Positions 24,243 to 31,178 of a stretch of DNA of 31,220 nt are shown here, in pieces (within the stretch, counting starts at the first letter, position 1; each line of letters starts with the position of its first letter). This DNA comes from a virus: positions 1 through 31,220 of IMG/VR virus record IMGVR_UViG_3300032285_002187. One strand, 5' to 3'. A model generated the notes under the pieces. The model was not told the origin of the DNA and ran no database searches. It was given only the letters and a program-made list of their open reading frames with translations. A program made the translations under genes and the position numbers.

Positions 24243-24557
24243 ATGACAACGCAAATCAATCAACAAATGATTGAACTGCATGAAGCCGGCAACGCTTGGC
24301 TTCTTGCATACAAAGAAGCAAAGTTGAAAATCAAAGAATGGACTGAGAAGGCTGACATTGCTCAAGAGCAAATCAAAAGTATGCTGGGCGATGCTGAGAT
24401 CGGTCTTATCAATGGCAAAGAATCAGTTCGCTGGACAACAGTTGAATCACGCCGATTAGATGTGAAGAAGGCTAGAGAAATCCTGCCTCCACAGGTAATC
24501 GACATCATTGAAGTTCTTTCAACCAGTCGCAGATTTACTGTGATTGAAGAAGAATGA
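24243..24557 (+). CDS. Exonuclease-associated helical protein
   Basis: A 104-residue protein, coiled-coil in the first half (QQMIELHEAGNAWLLAYKEAKLKIKEWTEKADIAQEQIKSML), then a small beta element (DAEIGLINGKESVRWTTVESRRLDVKKARE) and a final strand RRFTV. This is the arrangement of small proteins that accompany phage YqaJ/Cas4-type exonucleases in actinophages, where the C-terminal part of longer exonucleases also looks like this. AGGGGA precedes the ATG. It overlaps the Cas4-like gene by ATGA. A role in recombination is inferred from the neighbour. Confidence 0.68.
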   Translation: MTTQINQQMIELHEAGNAWLLAYKEAKLKIKEWTEKADIAQEQIKSMLGDAEIGLINGKESVRWTTVESRRLDVKKAREILPPQVIDIIEVLSTSRRFTVIEEE

Positions 24558-25300
24558 GTCAAATCGAATTTGCCAAACTTGGCAATGATTCTCAGCTGCT
24601 GGCAAGCAAACTTTCAGCTGTAATAAATCATCGATCAAATAACTCCTCACGCTCTGTTCAAAAGCGAGTTGGCTTGTCAGAGGTTGGCGAACCTTGCGTT
24701 CGCAAAACTGCCTATCGGATTTTGGATTGGAAGAAGACTAATCTGCAAACTGATCCTTGGGCATCAATCTCTGGTACTGCCATCCACGCTTGGCTTGCTG
24801 AGGCATTTGAGAAGGTTGAAGGTTTTCTAGTTGAACATGCAGTTCAAGCAGCTGATGGATTATCAGGAACTAGCGATCTATTTGATATTGAAGAAGGAAT
24901 GGTAATCGATCACAAATGCGTTGGTGCATCATCGATGAAATCTCGCAAGCGTGATGGAATGACATTTCAACAAAGAGTTCAAATAAATCTCTATGGTCTT
25001 GGATTCGAAAATGCCGGATATAAGGTAAATAAAGTTGCGCTCGCTTTCTATCCTCTTGGCGGTCGCTTGGATGGGCTTTACACAATCGTTGAGGATTACA
25101 ACAGACAACTGGCTTTGAATGCGATTGAAAGATTTGCAGCTACACAAAATCTTGTTTGGTCACTTGATCCAGAGAAGAGCGAAGAGGCTTGGGATTTGAT
25201 TCCAAAGACACCTTCCTACACTTGCATTTATTGCCCTTGGTATTTGCCGGGGTCAAAGAATCCAGCCAATGGTTGTTCAGGTGAGGTAGGCGCTCAATGA
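24554..25300 (+). CDS. Cas4/RecB-like exonuclease with iron-sulfur cysteines
   Basis: A 248-residue PD-(D/E)XK exonuclease. Visible features: C48 in GEPCVRK; H78 in GTAIHAW; D108 in GTSDLF; D119 and K121 in VIDHK; Q143 and Y147 in QINLY; and a C-terminal cysteine set C224, C227 and C241. One N-terminal plus three C-terminal cysteines is the [4Fe-4S] pattern of Cas4 and AddB. It should resect DNA ends and supply single strands for recombination or replication. No cas1 or CRISPR array is present, so a role in adaptation is not suggested. The gene overlaps both neighbours by ATGA. Confidence 0.86.
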   Translation: MSQIEFAKLGNDSQLLASKLSAVINHRSNNSSRSVQKRVGLSEVGEPCVRKTAYRILDWKKTNLQTDPWASISGTAIHAWLAEAFEKVEGFLVEHAVQAADGLSGTSDLFDIEEGMVIDHKCVGASSMKSRKRDGMTFQQRVQINLYGLGFENAGYKVNKVALAFYPLGGRLDGLYTIVEDYNRQLALNAIERFAATQNLVWSLDPEKSEEAWDLIPKTPSYTCIYCPWYLPGSKNPANGCSGEVGAQ

Positions 25301-25470
25301 GTCCAATCTATCAATATCGATGCGATCGATGCGGTGCAACATTTGATCAAAAGCGTTCATTCTCAGATTCTGAGATTGCGCCTATGTGTGGCGATTGCCT
25401 AATCTCAATGAGTAGGGTCTATTCTGCTCCCTCTGTAACATTCAAAGGCGATGGTTGGGGTGGCAAATGA
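25297..25470 (+). CDS. FmdB-like zinc ribbon protein
   Basis: A 57-residue protein beginning MSPIYQYRCDRCGATFDQ, with CxxC at C9/C12 and a second pair CGDC at C31/C34, then SRVYSAPSVTFKGDGWGG. It matches the FmdB-type small zinc ribbon found in many bacteria and phages, whose function is unsettled. ATG at 25297 overlaps the previous stop by ATGA, and the stop overlaps the next ATG in the same way. The ribbon and tight coupling leave little doubt that it is a gene. Confidence 0.85.
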   Translation: MSPIYQYRCDRCGATFDQKRSFSDSEIAPMCGDCLISMSRVYSAPSVTFKGDGWGGK

Positions 25471-25610
25471 AGCTGAAGATTCAATCGCCGATTGTTTATG
25501 AGAAATCAGAAGAAAGATTTGTGACAATAAATTGTTTTCATTGTGGCAAAGAATATAAAGTTTTCAATACAAATATAAGAGTCGATAATTATTGCGAGGG
25601 TTGTAAATGA
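25467..25610 (+). CDS. Small zinc ribbon protein (47 aa)
   Basis: A 47-residue protein with two CxxC pairs: CFHC (C23/C26) and CEGC (C43/C46), the spacing of a zinc ribbon. No other domain is present. It overlaps the FmdB-like gene by ATGA at its start and the next membrane protein gene by ATGA at its end. Two zinc ribbons in a row beside a Cas4-like exonuclease might serve nucleic-acid or protein contacts in replication or transcription; that is inference. Confidence 0.72.
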   Translation: MKLKIQSPIVYEKSEERFVTINCFHCGKEYKVFNTNIRVDNYCEGCK

Positions 25611-25807
25611 ATAAAATCGGATGGCTTGCTTTGATGGGATTCTCATTTGCCGGTGGATACTGGCTTGGGTTATCAATCAAATTTTTGGTAAAAAATGAAA
25701 AGAAAATTGAACTAGATCATCTGCAAGATGTGCTTGCACTACACACAGAATTGACATCATCTCGATGCCAATGCAGTACCCAAAACCAAAACAGAAAAGA
25801 GAAATAA
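25607..25807 (+). CDS. Small single-helix membrane protein (66 aa)
   Basis: A 66-residue protein with one N-terminal membrane helix (about residues 5-29, GWLALMGFSFAGGYWLGLSIKFLV) followed by a charged helical tail (KKIELDHLQDVLALHTELTSSRC) and a Cys-Gln-Cys. Function unknown. It is the third one-helix protein of the early block, which suggests repeated use of small membrane proteins, perhaps for exclusion or host-membrane control. Start overlaps the previous gene (ATGA), and the stop shares a base with the next ATG. Confidence 0.65.
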   Translation: MNKIGWLALMGFSFAGGYWLGLSIKFLVKNEKKIELDHLQDVLALHTELTSSRCQCSTQNQNRKEK

Positions 25808-26280
25808 TGATTGGACTGGAAGTATTTTCCAAACCATCAGTTGCAGGGGAATCTCCAAAACCTGCTGACCTAAATGGTCATTTACTGATCATCAAGCCAG
25901 TTGAATTCAAAACAGGAATTCAAACATCACTAGGCGAGGCAGATGCCATTCAATGCGAAATCGTTGATTTGGATACAAACAAAGAACACTCATCTGTTCT
26001 TTTCTTCAATGTAGCTCTAAAGAATGCATTGAAGCCAAATATCGGTAAAACAGTTCTTGCTCGTATTGGGCAAGGCGTAGCAAAGCCGGGCAAATCTGCA
26101 CCTTGGATTTTGCTTGATGCAACTCAAAATGATGCCGACATAAAGAAGGCAACTGATTATCTGACAGCTGCTGCAAAAGGCGCTGTTGCTTCAACTCCAG
26201 CACAAGCTGTTGCACCTGCATCAGCGATTACGCCGGAGGTTGCAGCGTTGCTTGCTCAACTAGGAGCAAAGCCAGTATAA
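25807..26280 (+). CDS. Probable single-stranded-DNA-binding OB-fold protein
   Basis: A 157-residue protein: N-terminal strands with PADLNGHLLIIKPVEF, a central CEIVDLDTNKEHSSVLFFNVALKNALK, GKTVLARIGQGV and SAPWILLDATQND, then an alanine-rich hinge (AAAKGAVASTPAQAVAPAS) and a short C-terminal helix. The strand pattern and location upstream of the primase-helicase resemble actinophage proteins thought to bind single-stranded DNA with an OB fold, although no acidic SSB tail is present. ATG at 25807 overlaps the preceding TAA and is preferred to an in-frame ATG at 25765 within the previous gene. Confidence 0.6.
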   Translation: MIGLEVFSKPSVAGESPKPADLNGHLLIIKPVEFKTGIQTSLGEADAIQCEIVDLDTNKEHSSVLFFNVALKNALKPNIGKTVLARIGQGVAKPGKSAPWILLDATQNDADIKKATDYLTAAAKGAVASTPAQAVAPASAITPEVAALLAQLGAKPV

Positions 26281-26299
26281 AGTAAACATTTGTCGGTAT

Positions 26300-26382
26300 A
26301 AGGGGAAGATGCCGGCAAACTCATTGGCAGGTTTGCAACTCATACGAGGACCATGAGTTCTTGGTTCAATTCCAAGCAATGA
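26300..26382 (+). promoter_or_regulatory. Leader with three abutting hairpins and two coupled micro-ORFs
   Basis: Three hairpins lie end to end: GCAAAC/GTTTGC (26315-26336, 10-base loop), AACTCAT/ATGAGTT (26337-26359, 9-base loop) and CTTGG/CCAAG (26360-26376, 7-base loop TTCAATT, tRNA T-arm-like). Over them run two tiny frames, 26309-26356 (15 codons plus stop, beginning MPANSLAG) and 26353-26382 (9 codons plus stop), joined by ATGA; the second stop overlaps an in-frame ATG at 26379 of the next gene, again ATGA. AGGGGA precedes the first ATG by only two bases. This may be a translational attenuator or coupling leader. Confidence 0.45.
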
Positions 26383-26408
26383 ACAAGATAAACAATGATC
26401 GGAGAAAA

Positions 26409-26615
26409 ATGGCAAATCAAGTTCGGTTCAAGCGAACTACGCCATTTGAAAAGCAATGCTGTTTTATCATCTCCCATGAATGGGGAGAAATTGAAAGATG
26501 TGAAGAGGATGCCGATTTCGGACTTTATGTCGGAACTCGGTTGATCAAAGTAATTTCACTTTGTCACTATCACACAGTTTACCAAGAATCACTTCTAATA
26601 GGGGGAAGAGAATGA
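26409..26615 (+). CDS. Small Cys/His-containing protein upstream of primase-helicase
   Basis: A 68-residue protein: MANQVRFKRTTPFEKQCCFIISHEWGEIERCEEDADFGLYVGTRLIKVISLCHYHTVYQ. The CxxxxxH, C and CHYH elements could hold a metal, but no known family is recognised. ATG at 26409 is preceded by GGAG at 26401-26404 (four-base spacing); an in-frame ATG at 26379, overlapping the second micro-ORF by ATGA, would add ten residues. The stop overlaps the primase-helicase start. Confidence 0.6.
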   Translation: MANQVRFKRTTPFEKQCCFIISHEWGEIERCEEDADFGLYVGTRLIKVISLCHYHTVYQESLLIGGRE

Positions 26616-28726
26616 ATCCAGTATTGCAAGCAGCACTAAATTTCTATGATGCTGGAGTTTCAGTTGTGCCAGCAGCTGTTGATGGATCAAAGGCACCGAT
26701 TGGTTCTTGGAAGAAATATCAAAGTGAGCGAGCAAGTCGAGAACAATTGATTCAATGGTTTGGCGAGGGTCATCTTGGAATTGGAATTGTGACAGGTGCA
26801 ATCTCTGGCAATCTTGAAATGCTAGAGCTTGAAGGTAGAGCTGTATCTTCTGGATTATTGGAAGAGGCAAAAGAGATCGCATTCAACTCTGGACTAAGCC
26901 ACATTTGGGAAGCAATCTCAACTGGTTATGTCGAGGCAACTCCATCAGGTGGGGTTCATTTCCTTTACCAAGTAATTGATGAGCCAATCTCAGGCAACCT
27001 AAAACTGGCTAGAAGACCCGGTGAAGGCGATAGCGTTGAAGTATTGGCTGAGACTAGAGGTGAAGGCGGATTCGTGGTCACAGCGCCATCCTCAGGCTCT
27101 ACACATCCATCAGGCAATCCTTGGATATTACTGAAAGGCTCACCAGCGACAATTGCAGCTCTGACAATGGAGGAGCGCAATGCCATTCACGCAGTATTCA
27201 GATCACTTGATTCAATGCCGGTCAAGGAGTCGATTGAACTTGCACTAAAGACACCTAAAAATTCTGATCAACTAAAGCCGGGCGATGATTACAACAACAA
27301 AGCCAACTGGAAAGAAATCTTGGAGCCGAAAGGCTGGAAGATTGTATTTACATCAGGTGGAGTTACCTACTGGCGCAGACCGGGCAAAGATATTGGCATC
27401 AGCGCAACTACTGGTCGAAATGATGGCGATAATTTATATGTATTTACAACATCATCAACATTTGAAGCTGAAAAGCCTTACTCAAAATTTGCAGCATATA
27501 CACATCTTGAATTTGATGGGGATTACTCAAGAGCTGCATCAGCATTGCGCTCGCAAGGTTTTGGTTCTTCTCTTTCTTCCTTACCAAGTAACCCATTACA
27601 ACAAACATCAGCGCCATTGCTACAACTTGTGCCAAAAGTAGATGATACTGCTGAGGTTGAATCATCTTGGAAACCAGTTGATCTAATTCAATTCTTCGAT
27701 GGCAGTTATGAAACTCCAGTCACATCAATTTTGACTAGGACAGATGAGAAGTCATTGATATATGCCGGAAGAGTTCATTCATTCTACGGCGAATCAGAAT
27801 CAGGAAAATCTTGGCTTGCACAAATTGCAGTTGCAGAACAACTAAAGCAATTCAAAAAAGTTGTTTACATCGACTTTGAATCAGATGCCGCCGACCTTGT
27901 TTTCAGACTTGGCTCACTCGGTGTCTCTCAAGCTGAAATCCTGCAAAACTTCACCTACATCAGACCAGATACTGCAAGAGATCACGATGATCCATATTGG
28001 CAAAATCTGCTAAAACCTAATTCATCCTCACTTGTAATTATCGATGGTGTAACTGAGGCTTTGACTATGTGGGGTGGAGAGACTAAAGACAACGATGCCA
28101 TCACTAGATGGATGAGATTATTTCCAAGAGCAATTGCTCAACAATCAGGAGCTGCTGTAATTTCAATTGACCATGTTACAAAGGACAAAGAGACCAGAGG
28201 CAGATTTGCAATTGGCGGTCAAGCAAAACTTGCCACCATCGATGGCGCTGCCTATCTAATCGAGCCAATTGAAGTTCTAGCACCCGGGCGAACTGGCTCT
28301 CTGACTGTTCGAGTAACTAAAGACAGACCGGGCTTTGTTCGAAAGATTGCTGGAATGTATCGAAAGAGCGATCGAACTCAAGAGGCAGCTGTAATTACCA
28401 TTGATTCAATATCCTCACCAATGAAGGTGGTTATAGCTCCTCCATTACTTGAGGATGAGGCGCTGGCAGTCAAGTTGATGCAACTGGACTCAGACATCAT
28501 CAACTTCATCGATAACAACCCGGCATCGACTAAATCCAAGGCTGTTCATGGCATCAAGGGTCACGATGACAAGACTCTATTGGCGAGAATCGATGATCTA
28601 ATTGAGGATGGCATTTTGGAGAATCAAGGCAACAACAGGTCTTATATTTTGTACCTAACCGATGAAGGAAGAGCCAAATTTGGCAGACCAAATGCGGTTA
28701 TCTTCCAGTTACCGAGCAACAAATGA
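26612..28726 (+). CDS. Primase-polymerase / RepA-like helicase fusion
   Basis: A 704-residue replication protein. Residues 1-200 form a bifunctional primase-polymerase (prim-pol) domain: VPAAVDGSKAPIGSWKKYQ, GIGIVTGAISGNLEMLELEGRA with an E-x-E pair in place of the usual D-x-D, EATPSGGVHF and FVVTAPSSGSTHPSGNPW. A linker region with GDDYNNKANWKEILEPKGWK, WRRPGKDIGISATTG follows. The ATPase has Walker A GESESGKS (393-400), YIDFES (419-424), Walker B LVIIDGV (474-480), and SIDHVTK (518-524), matching RecA/RepA-like hexameric helicases. A winged-helix tail (about 625-690) ends the protein. It should unwind and prime the phage genome with host polymerase completing synthesis. GGGGGAAG precedes ATG 26612. 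Confidence 0.92.
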   Translation: MNPVLQAALNFYDAGVSVVPAAVDGSKAPIGSWKKYQSERASREQLIQWFGEGHLGIGIVTGAISGNLEMLELEGRAVSSGLLEEAKEIAFNSGLSHIWEAISTGYVEATPSGGVHFLYQVIDEPISGNLKLARRPGEGDSVEVLAETRGEGGFVVTAPSSGSTHPSGNPWILLKGSPATIAALTMEERNAIHAVFRSLDSMPVKESIELALKTPKNSDQLKPGDDYNNKANWKEILEPKGWKIVFTSGGVTYWRRPGKDIGISATTGRNDGDNLYVFTTSSTFEAEKPYSKFAAYTHLEFDGDYSRAASALRSQGFGSSLSSLPSNPLQQTSAPLLQLVPKVDDTAEVESSWKPVDLIQFFDGSYETPVTSILTRTDEKSLIYAGRVHSFYGESESGKSWLAQIAVAEQLKQFKKVVYIDFESDAADLVFRLGSLGVSQAEILQNFTYIRPDTARDHDDPYWQNLLKPNSSSLVIIDGVTEALTMWGGETKDNDAITRWMRLFPRAIAQQSGAAVISIDHVTKDKETRGRFAIGGQAKLATIDGAAYLIEPIEVLAPGRTGSLTVRVTKDRPGFVRKIAGMYRKSDRTQEAAVITIDSISSPMKVVIAPPLLEDEALAVKLMQLDSDIINFIDNNPASTKSKAVHGIKGHDDKTLLARIDDLIEDGILENQGNNRSYILYLTDEGRAKFGRPNAVIFQLPSNK

Positions 28727-28868
28727 TTGGCGTTGTGCGTTGTGGAGCGTTGTGGAAGCACTCCACAACGCAACCCCCATCACGCTCAGTTTGGCGTTGT
28801 GGCGTTGTGGGTACCTTTAGGTACACAACGCACAACGCAACGGATGCCCTAAGCCACAAGGAGAAAAG
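28727..28868. repeat. Iteron-like repeat cluster, candidate origin
   Basis: Gene-free stretch with eight exact copies of CGTTGTG. Five are forward (28731, 28738, 28748, 28795 and 28803) and three reversed, as CACAACG (28764, 28824 and 28831). Two form a perfect 10-bp hairpin, GCGTTGTGGA (28747-28756) with TCCACAACGC (28762-28771). A second, imperfect inverted pair spans 28794-28838, around GTACC/GGTAC. Direct and inverted iterons just after the replication protein gene are a common origin pattern. An operator array is the alternative. Confidence 0.75.
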
Positions 28869-29228
28869 ATGACAGATGCAACTACTTCCCAACATTTGAT
28901 AAATTCCAAGGCAAAGCCGGAAGTCTGCTTGCGATGCAATCGAGATATTTGGATTGCAACTGTAAATGGCTTCAAGGTCAAAGTTGAGCCGACCCGACTC
29001 AACCCTAGCGAAGAGGTTGTTTTGAGGATGGCAGGAAATCGAATCTTTCAAACCCTTAGAATTGGCACCCAATTTGAATTACAGCTGAGAACCGCTTGGC
29101 ACATTACCAAAGGTGATCCGAAGGCGATAGCGCTGGCAGAACACGATTGTGAAAACATCGATGCTGGGATTTTGCAAGATTTCTACGCCGCTAAAAAAAT
29201 CGACAATTCAGAGGAGCCATCATTTTGA
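28869..29228 (+). CDS. Conserved actinophage protein with CxxC motif
   Basis: A 119-residue protein with a zinc-knuckle-like pair C20/C23 (EVCLRCNRDIWIATVNGFKVKVEPTRLNPSEE), a beta region (GNRIFQTLRI; FELQLRTAWHITKG) and an AEHDC element near residue 93. Proteins of this layout occur downstream of replication genes in actinophages and are annotated hypothetical. AGGAG at 28859-28863 lies five bases before ATG 28869, giving a clear start right after the repeat cluster. Its role is unknown; single zinc pairs suggest nucleic-acid contact. The stop overlaps the next gene by TTGA. Confidence 0.68.
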   Translation: MTDATTSQHLINSKAKPEVCLRCNRDIWIATVNGFKVKVEPTRLNPSEEVVLRMAGNRIFQTLRIGTQFELQLRTAWHITKGDPKAIALAEHDCENIDAGILQDFYAAKKIDNSEEPSF

Positions 29229-29992
29229 GCGAAAATGCCAATTGCAATCTTTGTGATAAGCAGATCGCCGAAAATGGCATCTGCTACAGGTGTCATTCAA
29301 AGATTCATCGCCAATTAGATGACATCTATGAATTCTGGCTTACTGCCCACGATGAGCTTCTTCCCGGTCGAAGTGGTTCAGGTGGCAGATCATCAGAGAG
29401 AACTATCGGACTCAATGTCGCAGCTCTCTCATTCATAACTGGAACCGACATTTTGGGATTGCTTCACGAGTGGGAAAAATTGATCAGGCAGGATAGGAAT
29501 CTGACAAGACCGGCATTTTTGAAAAAGGAATCCTTGGCAATTGAAATTTCAAATGCCATCAAATTTGCTCAGACTCATTTGCAATGGTCAGCAACTCAAC
29601 CTTGGATTGGCGATTTTGCCAAAGAGCTGAAAAACCTGCACTCACTTGGAATGAGCGCTGCAAAATGCTTCTTGGAGAAGACTCGAAAGATTGAATGTCC
29701 GGCAGAAACCGATGAAGGCATTTGCAACAACCTTTTGAAGATCAATGAGCAAGACCCACTTGAAATCTTTGAATGCAAAAAATGCCAATCCCAATGGACA
29801 ACCTTGAGATTGGTGGCAGTTGCACTATCTGATCCAAATCGAAAGGTTTGGCTAGATGCTGAGGCAATCGCCAAATGGATCGGAGTTTCAGAAAGGCATG
29901 TCAGGAGAATTGCTCAAAGAAACAATGTTGCCAAAAAGGGGAATTTGTATGATGTCAATGGAGTCAGGGTTGCTTATGCACAAGGAGCATAA
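29225..29992 (+). CDS. Zinc-finger and helix-turn-helix DNA-binding protein
   Basis: A 255-residue protein. Residues 7-23 hold a zinc ribbon (C7, C10, C20, C23: CNLCDKQ..., CYRC). A helical middle part follows. A second possible zinc site uses C158, C167, C184 and C187. Residues 208-248 form a helix-turn-helix (VWLDAEAIAKWIGVSERHVRRIAQRNN with NLYDVNGV), the pattern of MerR- or excisionase-like HTH domains. It is likely a phage transcription or replication regulator, and the repeats at 28727-28868 or the palindrome at 22356 are candidate targets. The start is a TTG at 29225 that overlaps the previous stop (TTGA). Confidence 0.75.
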   Translation: MSENANCNLCDKQIAENGICYRCHSKIHRQLDDIYEFWLTAHDELLPGRSGSGGRSSERTIGLNVAALSFITGTDILGLLHEWEKLIRQDRNLTRPAFLKKESLAIEISNAIKFAQTHLQWSATQPWIGDFAKELKNLHSLGMSAAKCFLEKTRKIECPAETDEGICNNLLKINEQDPLEIFECKKCQSQWTTLRLVAVALSDPNRKVWLDAEAIAKWIGVSERHVRRIAQRNNVAKKGNLYDVNGVRVAYAQGA

Positions 29993-29993
29993 T

Positions 29994-30257
29994 TTGACAA
30001 AAATGTCCAATCGAGATGCTACAATAGACATTGTCGGTGTGGCGTGTTCCCAAGAGGAACCGACAAATAAAACAATTTCTTTTCAGTATCCTATTCAAAT
30101 GATACTTGAGGCAAACATGAAGGTTGAAGAAATCGATGAGGCATTGAAACACCTCAGCGATGTAATTCGTGTTGCTAGAGATGATCAAAGAAAAAAAGCG
30201 TTATTAGATTTGGCTGATGCTTTACTAGATGCAAAAATTGAGAAGGCATCACAATGA
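29994..30257 (+). CDS. Small helical protein of unknown function (87 aa)
   Basis: An 87-residue protein with a short N-terminal segment (MSNRDATIDIVGVACSQEE), then an acidic/basic helical tail (KVEEIDEALKHLSDVIRVARDDQRKKALLDLADALLDAKIEKA). I do not recognise a family. TTG at 29994 has AGGAG at 29983-29987 six bases earlier, making it the preferred start; ATG at 30003 is the alternative and removes three residues. A TTGACA at 29994 and TACAAT at 30020 resemble promoter boxes but are 20 bases apart. The stop overlaps the proteasome-like gene by ATGA, so the two are likely coupled. Confidence 0.62.
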   Translation: MTKMSNRDATIDIVGVACSQEEPTNKTISFQYPIQMILEANMKVEEIDEALKHLSDVIRVARDDQRKKALLDLADALLDAKIEKASQ

Positions 30258-30850
30258 CAACATTGATAGCAATTCAAAATGAGAACTGGTGCGTTATTGC
30301 AGCAGATTCACAATCGACTGCATACAACAAGATTGCAGATTGTTCTCCAGTTGGAAAGATAAATCGCAATGGCGATTATGTAATTGCAGCTGCTGGATCA
30401 GTAAGAGGCGCAAACTTATTGGCATTTGGATTTACTCCACCAAGAGCGCCACAAAAAAATCTTGATACATTCATGACAAGAAAGTTTATTCCTGCAATGC
30501 GTAAGACATTCATTGAGAATGGTTACGACATAAAAGCAGATGGACAAGAAGCATCATTCTCAAATGAATTACTTGTTGCAGTTCGTGGTCAGATATATTT
30601 CATTGATGAGATATATGGCTGGGAAAGATGTGGCACAAAGGTTTATACATCGGGTTCCGGCGGTGACTTTGCATTAGGTGCAGCAGATGCATTAGGTGCA
30701 AGAGACTGCAATGATTATGAAGAAGCAATTACTATTGTTGAGAAGGCAGTAAAGATCGCCACCAACTGGGATGCATTCTCAGGTGGATTGATTCAAGTAG
30801 CAGTACAGAATCACAAAGGTGAATCAATGATCACTCACATTACAGAGTAA
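30254..30850 (+). CDS. Proteasome-beta/HslV-like Ntn hydrolase
   Basis: A 198-residue protein that resembles HslV and proteasome beta subunits. The sequence begins MTTLIAIQNENWCVIAADSQ, so removal of Met exposes an N-terminal Thr, the Ntn nucleophile. Counting from that Thr, D17 sits exactly as in HslV; a lysine at 34 (PVGKIN) fits K33; and YTSGSGGDFALGAADAL (about 131-147) matches the conserved GSGG turn and following helix. The final strands VAVQ and MITHITE fit the sandwich. Probable role: a self-assembling threonine peptidase degrading host or phage proteins, or a protease-inactive relative. No ATPase partner (HslU, Mpa) is encoded here. Translationally coupled (ATGA) to the small gene before it. 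Confidence 0.8.
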   Translation: MTTLIAIQNENWCVIAADSQSTAYNKIADCSPVGKINRNGDYVIAAAGSVRGANLLAFGFTPPRAPQKNLDTFMTRKFIPAMRKTFIENGYDIKADGQEASFSNELLVAVRGQIYFIDEIYGWERCGTKVYTSGSGGDFALGAADALGARDCNDYEEAITIVEKAVKIATNWDAFSGGLIQVAVQNHKGESMITHITE

Positions 30851-30854
30851 TCAA

Positions 30855-31178
30855 ATGCCAAAGATGCCTTGCTTGGATTGTGGTATTCCAACACAGAGAA
30901 GCAGATGCATAAGCTGTGAAAATATCTTTGTAGAAAATCGTCCACAGAGAATAAGACTTGGGCGTGATGTGCGTGGCTATGACTGGGCTTGGATAAAAGT
31001 TCGCAAACAAATCTTGCATCGAGATAAGTATCGTTGTGGTTATTGTGGAGTAGATATTGCTGGAGCAGATGCGACAGTAGATCACATAGTTCCTTTGTCT
31101 AAGGGTGGCGAGCGACTAGACCCAAGCAATCTAATTGCTGCGTGCCGTTCTTGTAATTCATCCAAGAAAAATAAATAA
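30855..31178 (+). CDS. HNH endonuclease
   Basis: A 107-residue nuclease: an N-terminal zinc ribbon (C6, C9, C18, C21), then the HNH core with CGYC at 61-64, VDHIVPLSKGG (D76, H77), N92 in DPSNLIAACRSCN and C97/C100. In HK97-type phages an HNH protein lies next to the terminase and cooperates with it in cutting cos sites. Here it is the last gene in the window, so on a circular map it would be followed by the small terminase. No strong ribosome-binding site is seen before ATG 30855. Confidence 0.9.
   Translation: MPKMPCLDCGIPTQRSRCISCENIFVENRPQRIRLGRDVRGYDWAWIKVRKQILHRDKYRCGYCGVDIAGADATVDHIVPLSKGGERLDPSNLIAACRSCNSSKKNK

Noticed and set aside
23407-24246. A 279-codon open frame overlapping the WhiB and transglycosylase genes
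   Set aside because: It lies in another frame over two genes with clear family motifs, its product has no recognisable domain and is Ser/Asn-rich in a way expected of an out-of-frame reading. The family genes win.
26315-26390. A possible tRNA gene, because of the T-arm-like CTTGG-TTCAATT-CCAAG and two hairpins before it
   Set aside because: The middle hairpin has a 9-base loop without the T at position 33 and no sensible anticodon, and no 7-bp acceptor stem forms with the bases after the T-arm. Kept only as a structured leader.
28731-28837. CRISPR array
   Set aside because: The repeated unit is only 7-10 bp, occurs in both orientations and has irregular spacers of 0-40 bp, unlike a CRISPR.
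28698-29072. A 124-codon minus-strand open frame over the repeat cluster
   Set aside because: It covers the iteron-like repeats and the start of the 28869 gene, has no ribosome-binding site, and would be the only minus-strand gene in the window.
29994-30025. TTGACA and TACAAT as a sigma-70-type promoter
   Set aside because: The boxes are 20 bases apart, too far for a good promoter, and they lie inside an apparently continuous operon. The TTG is better explained as a start codon with AGGAG upstream.
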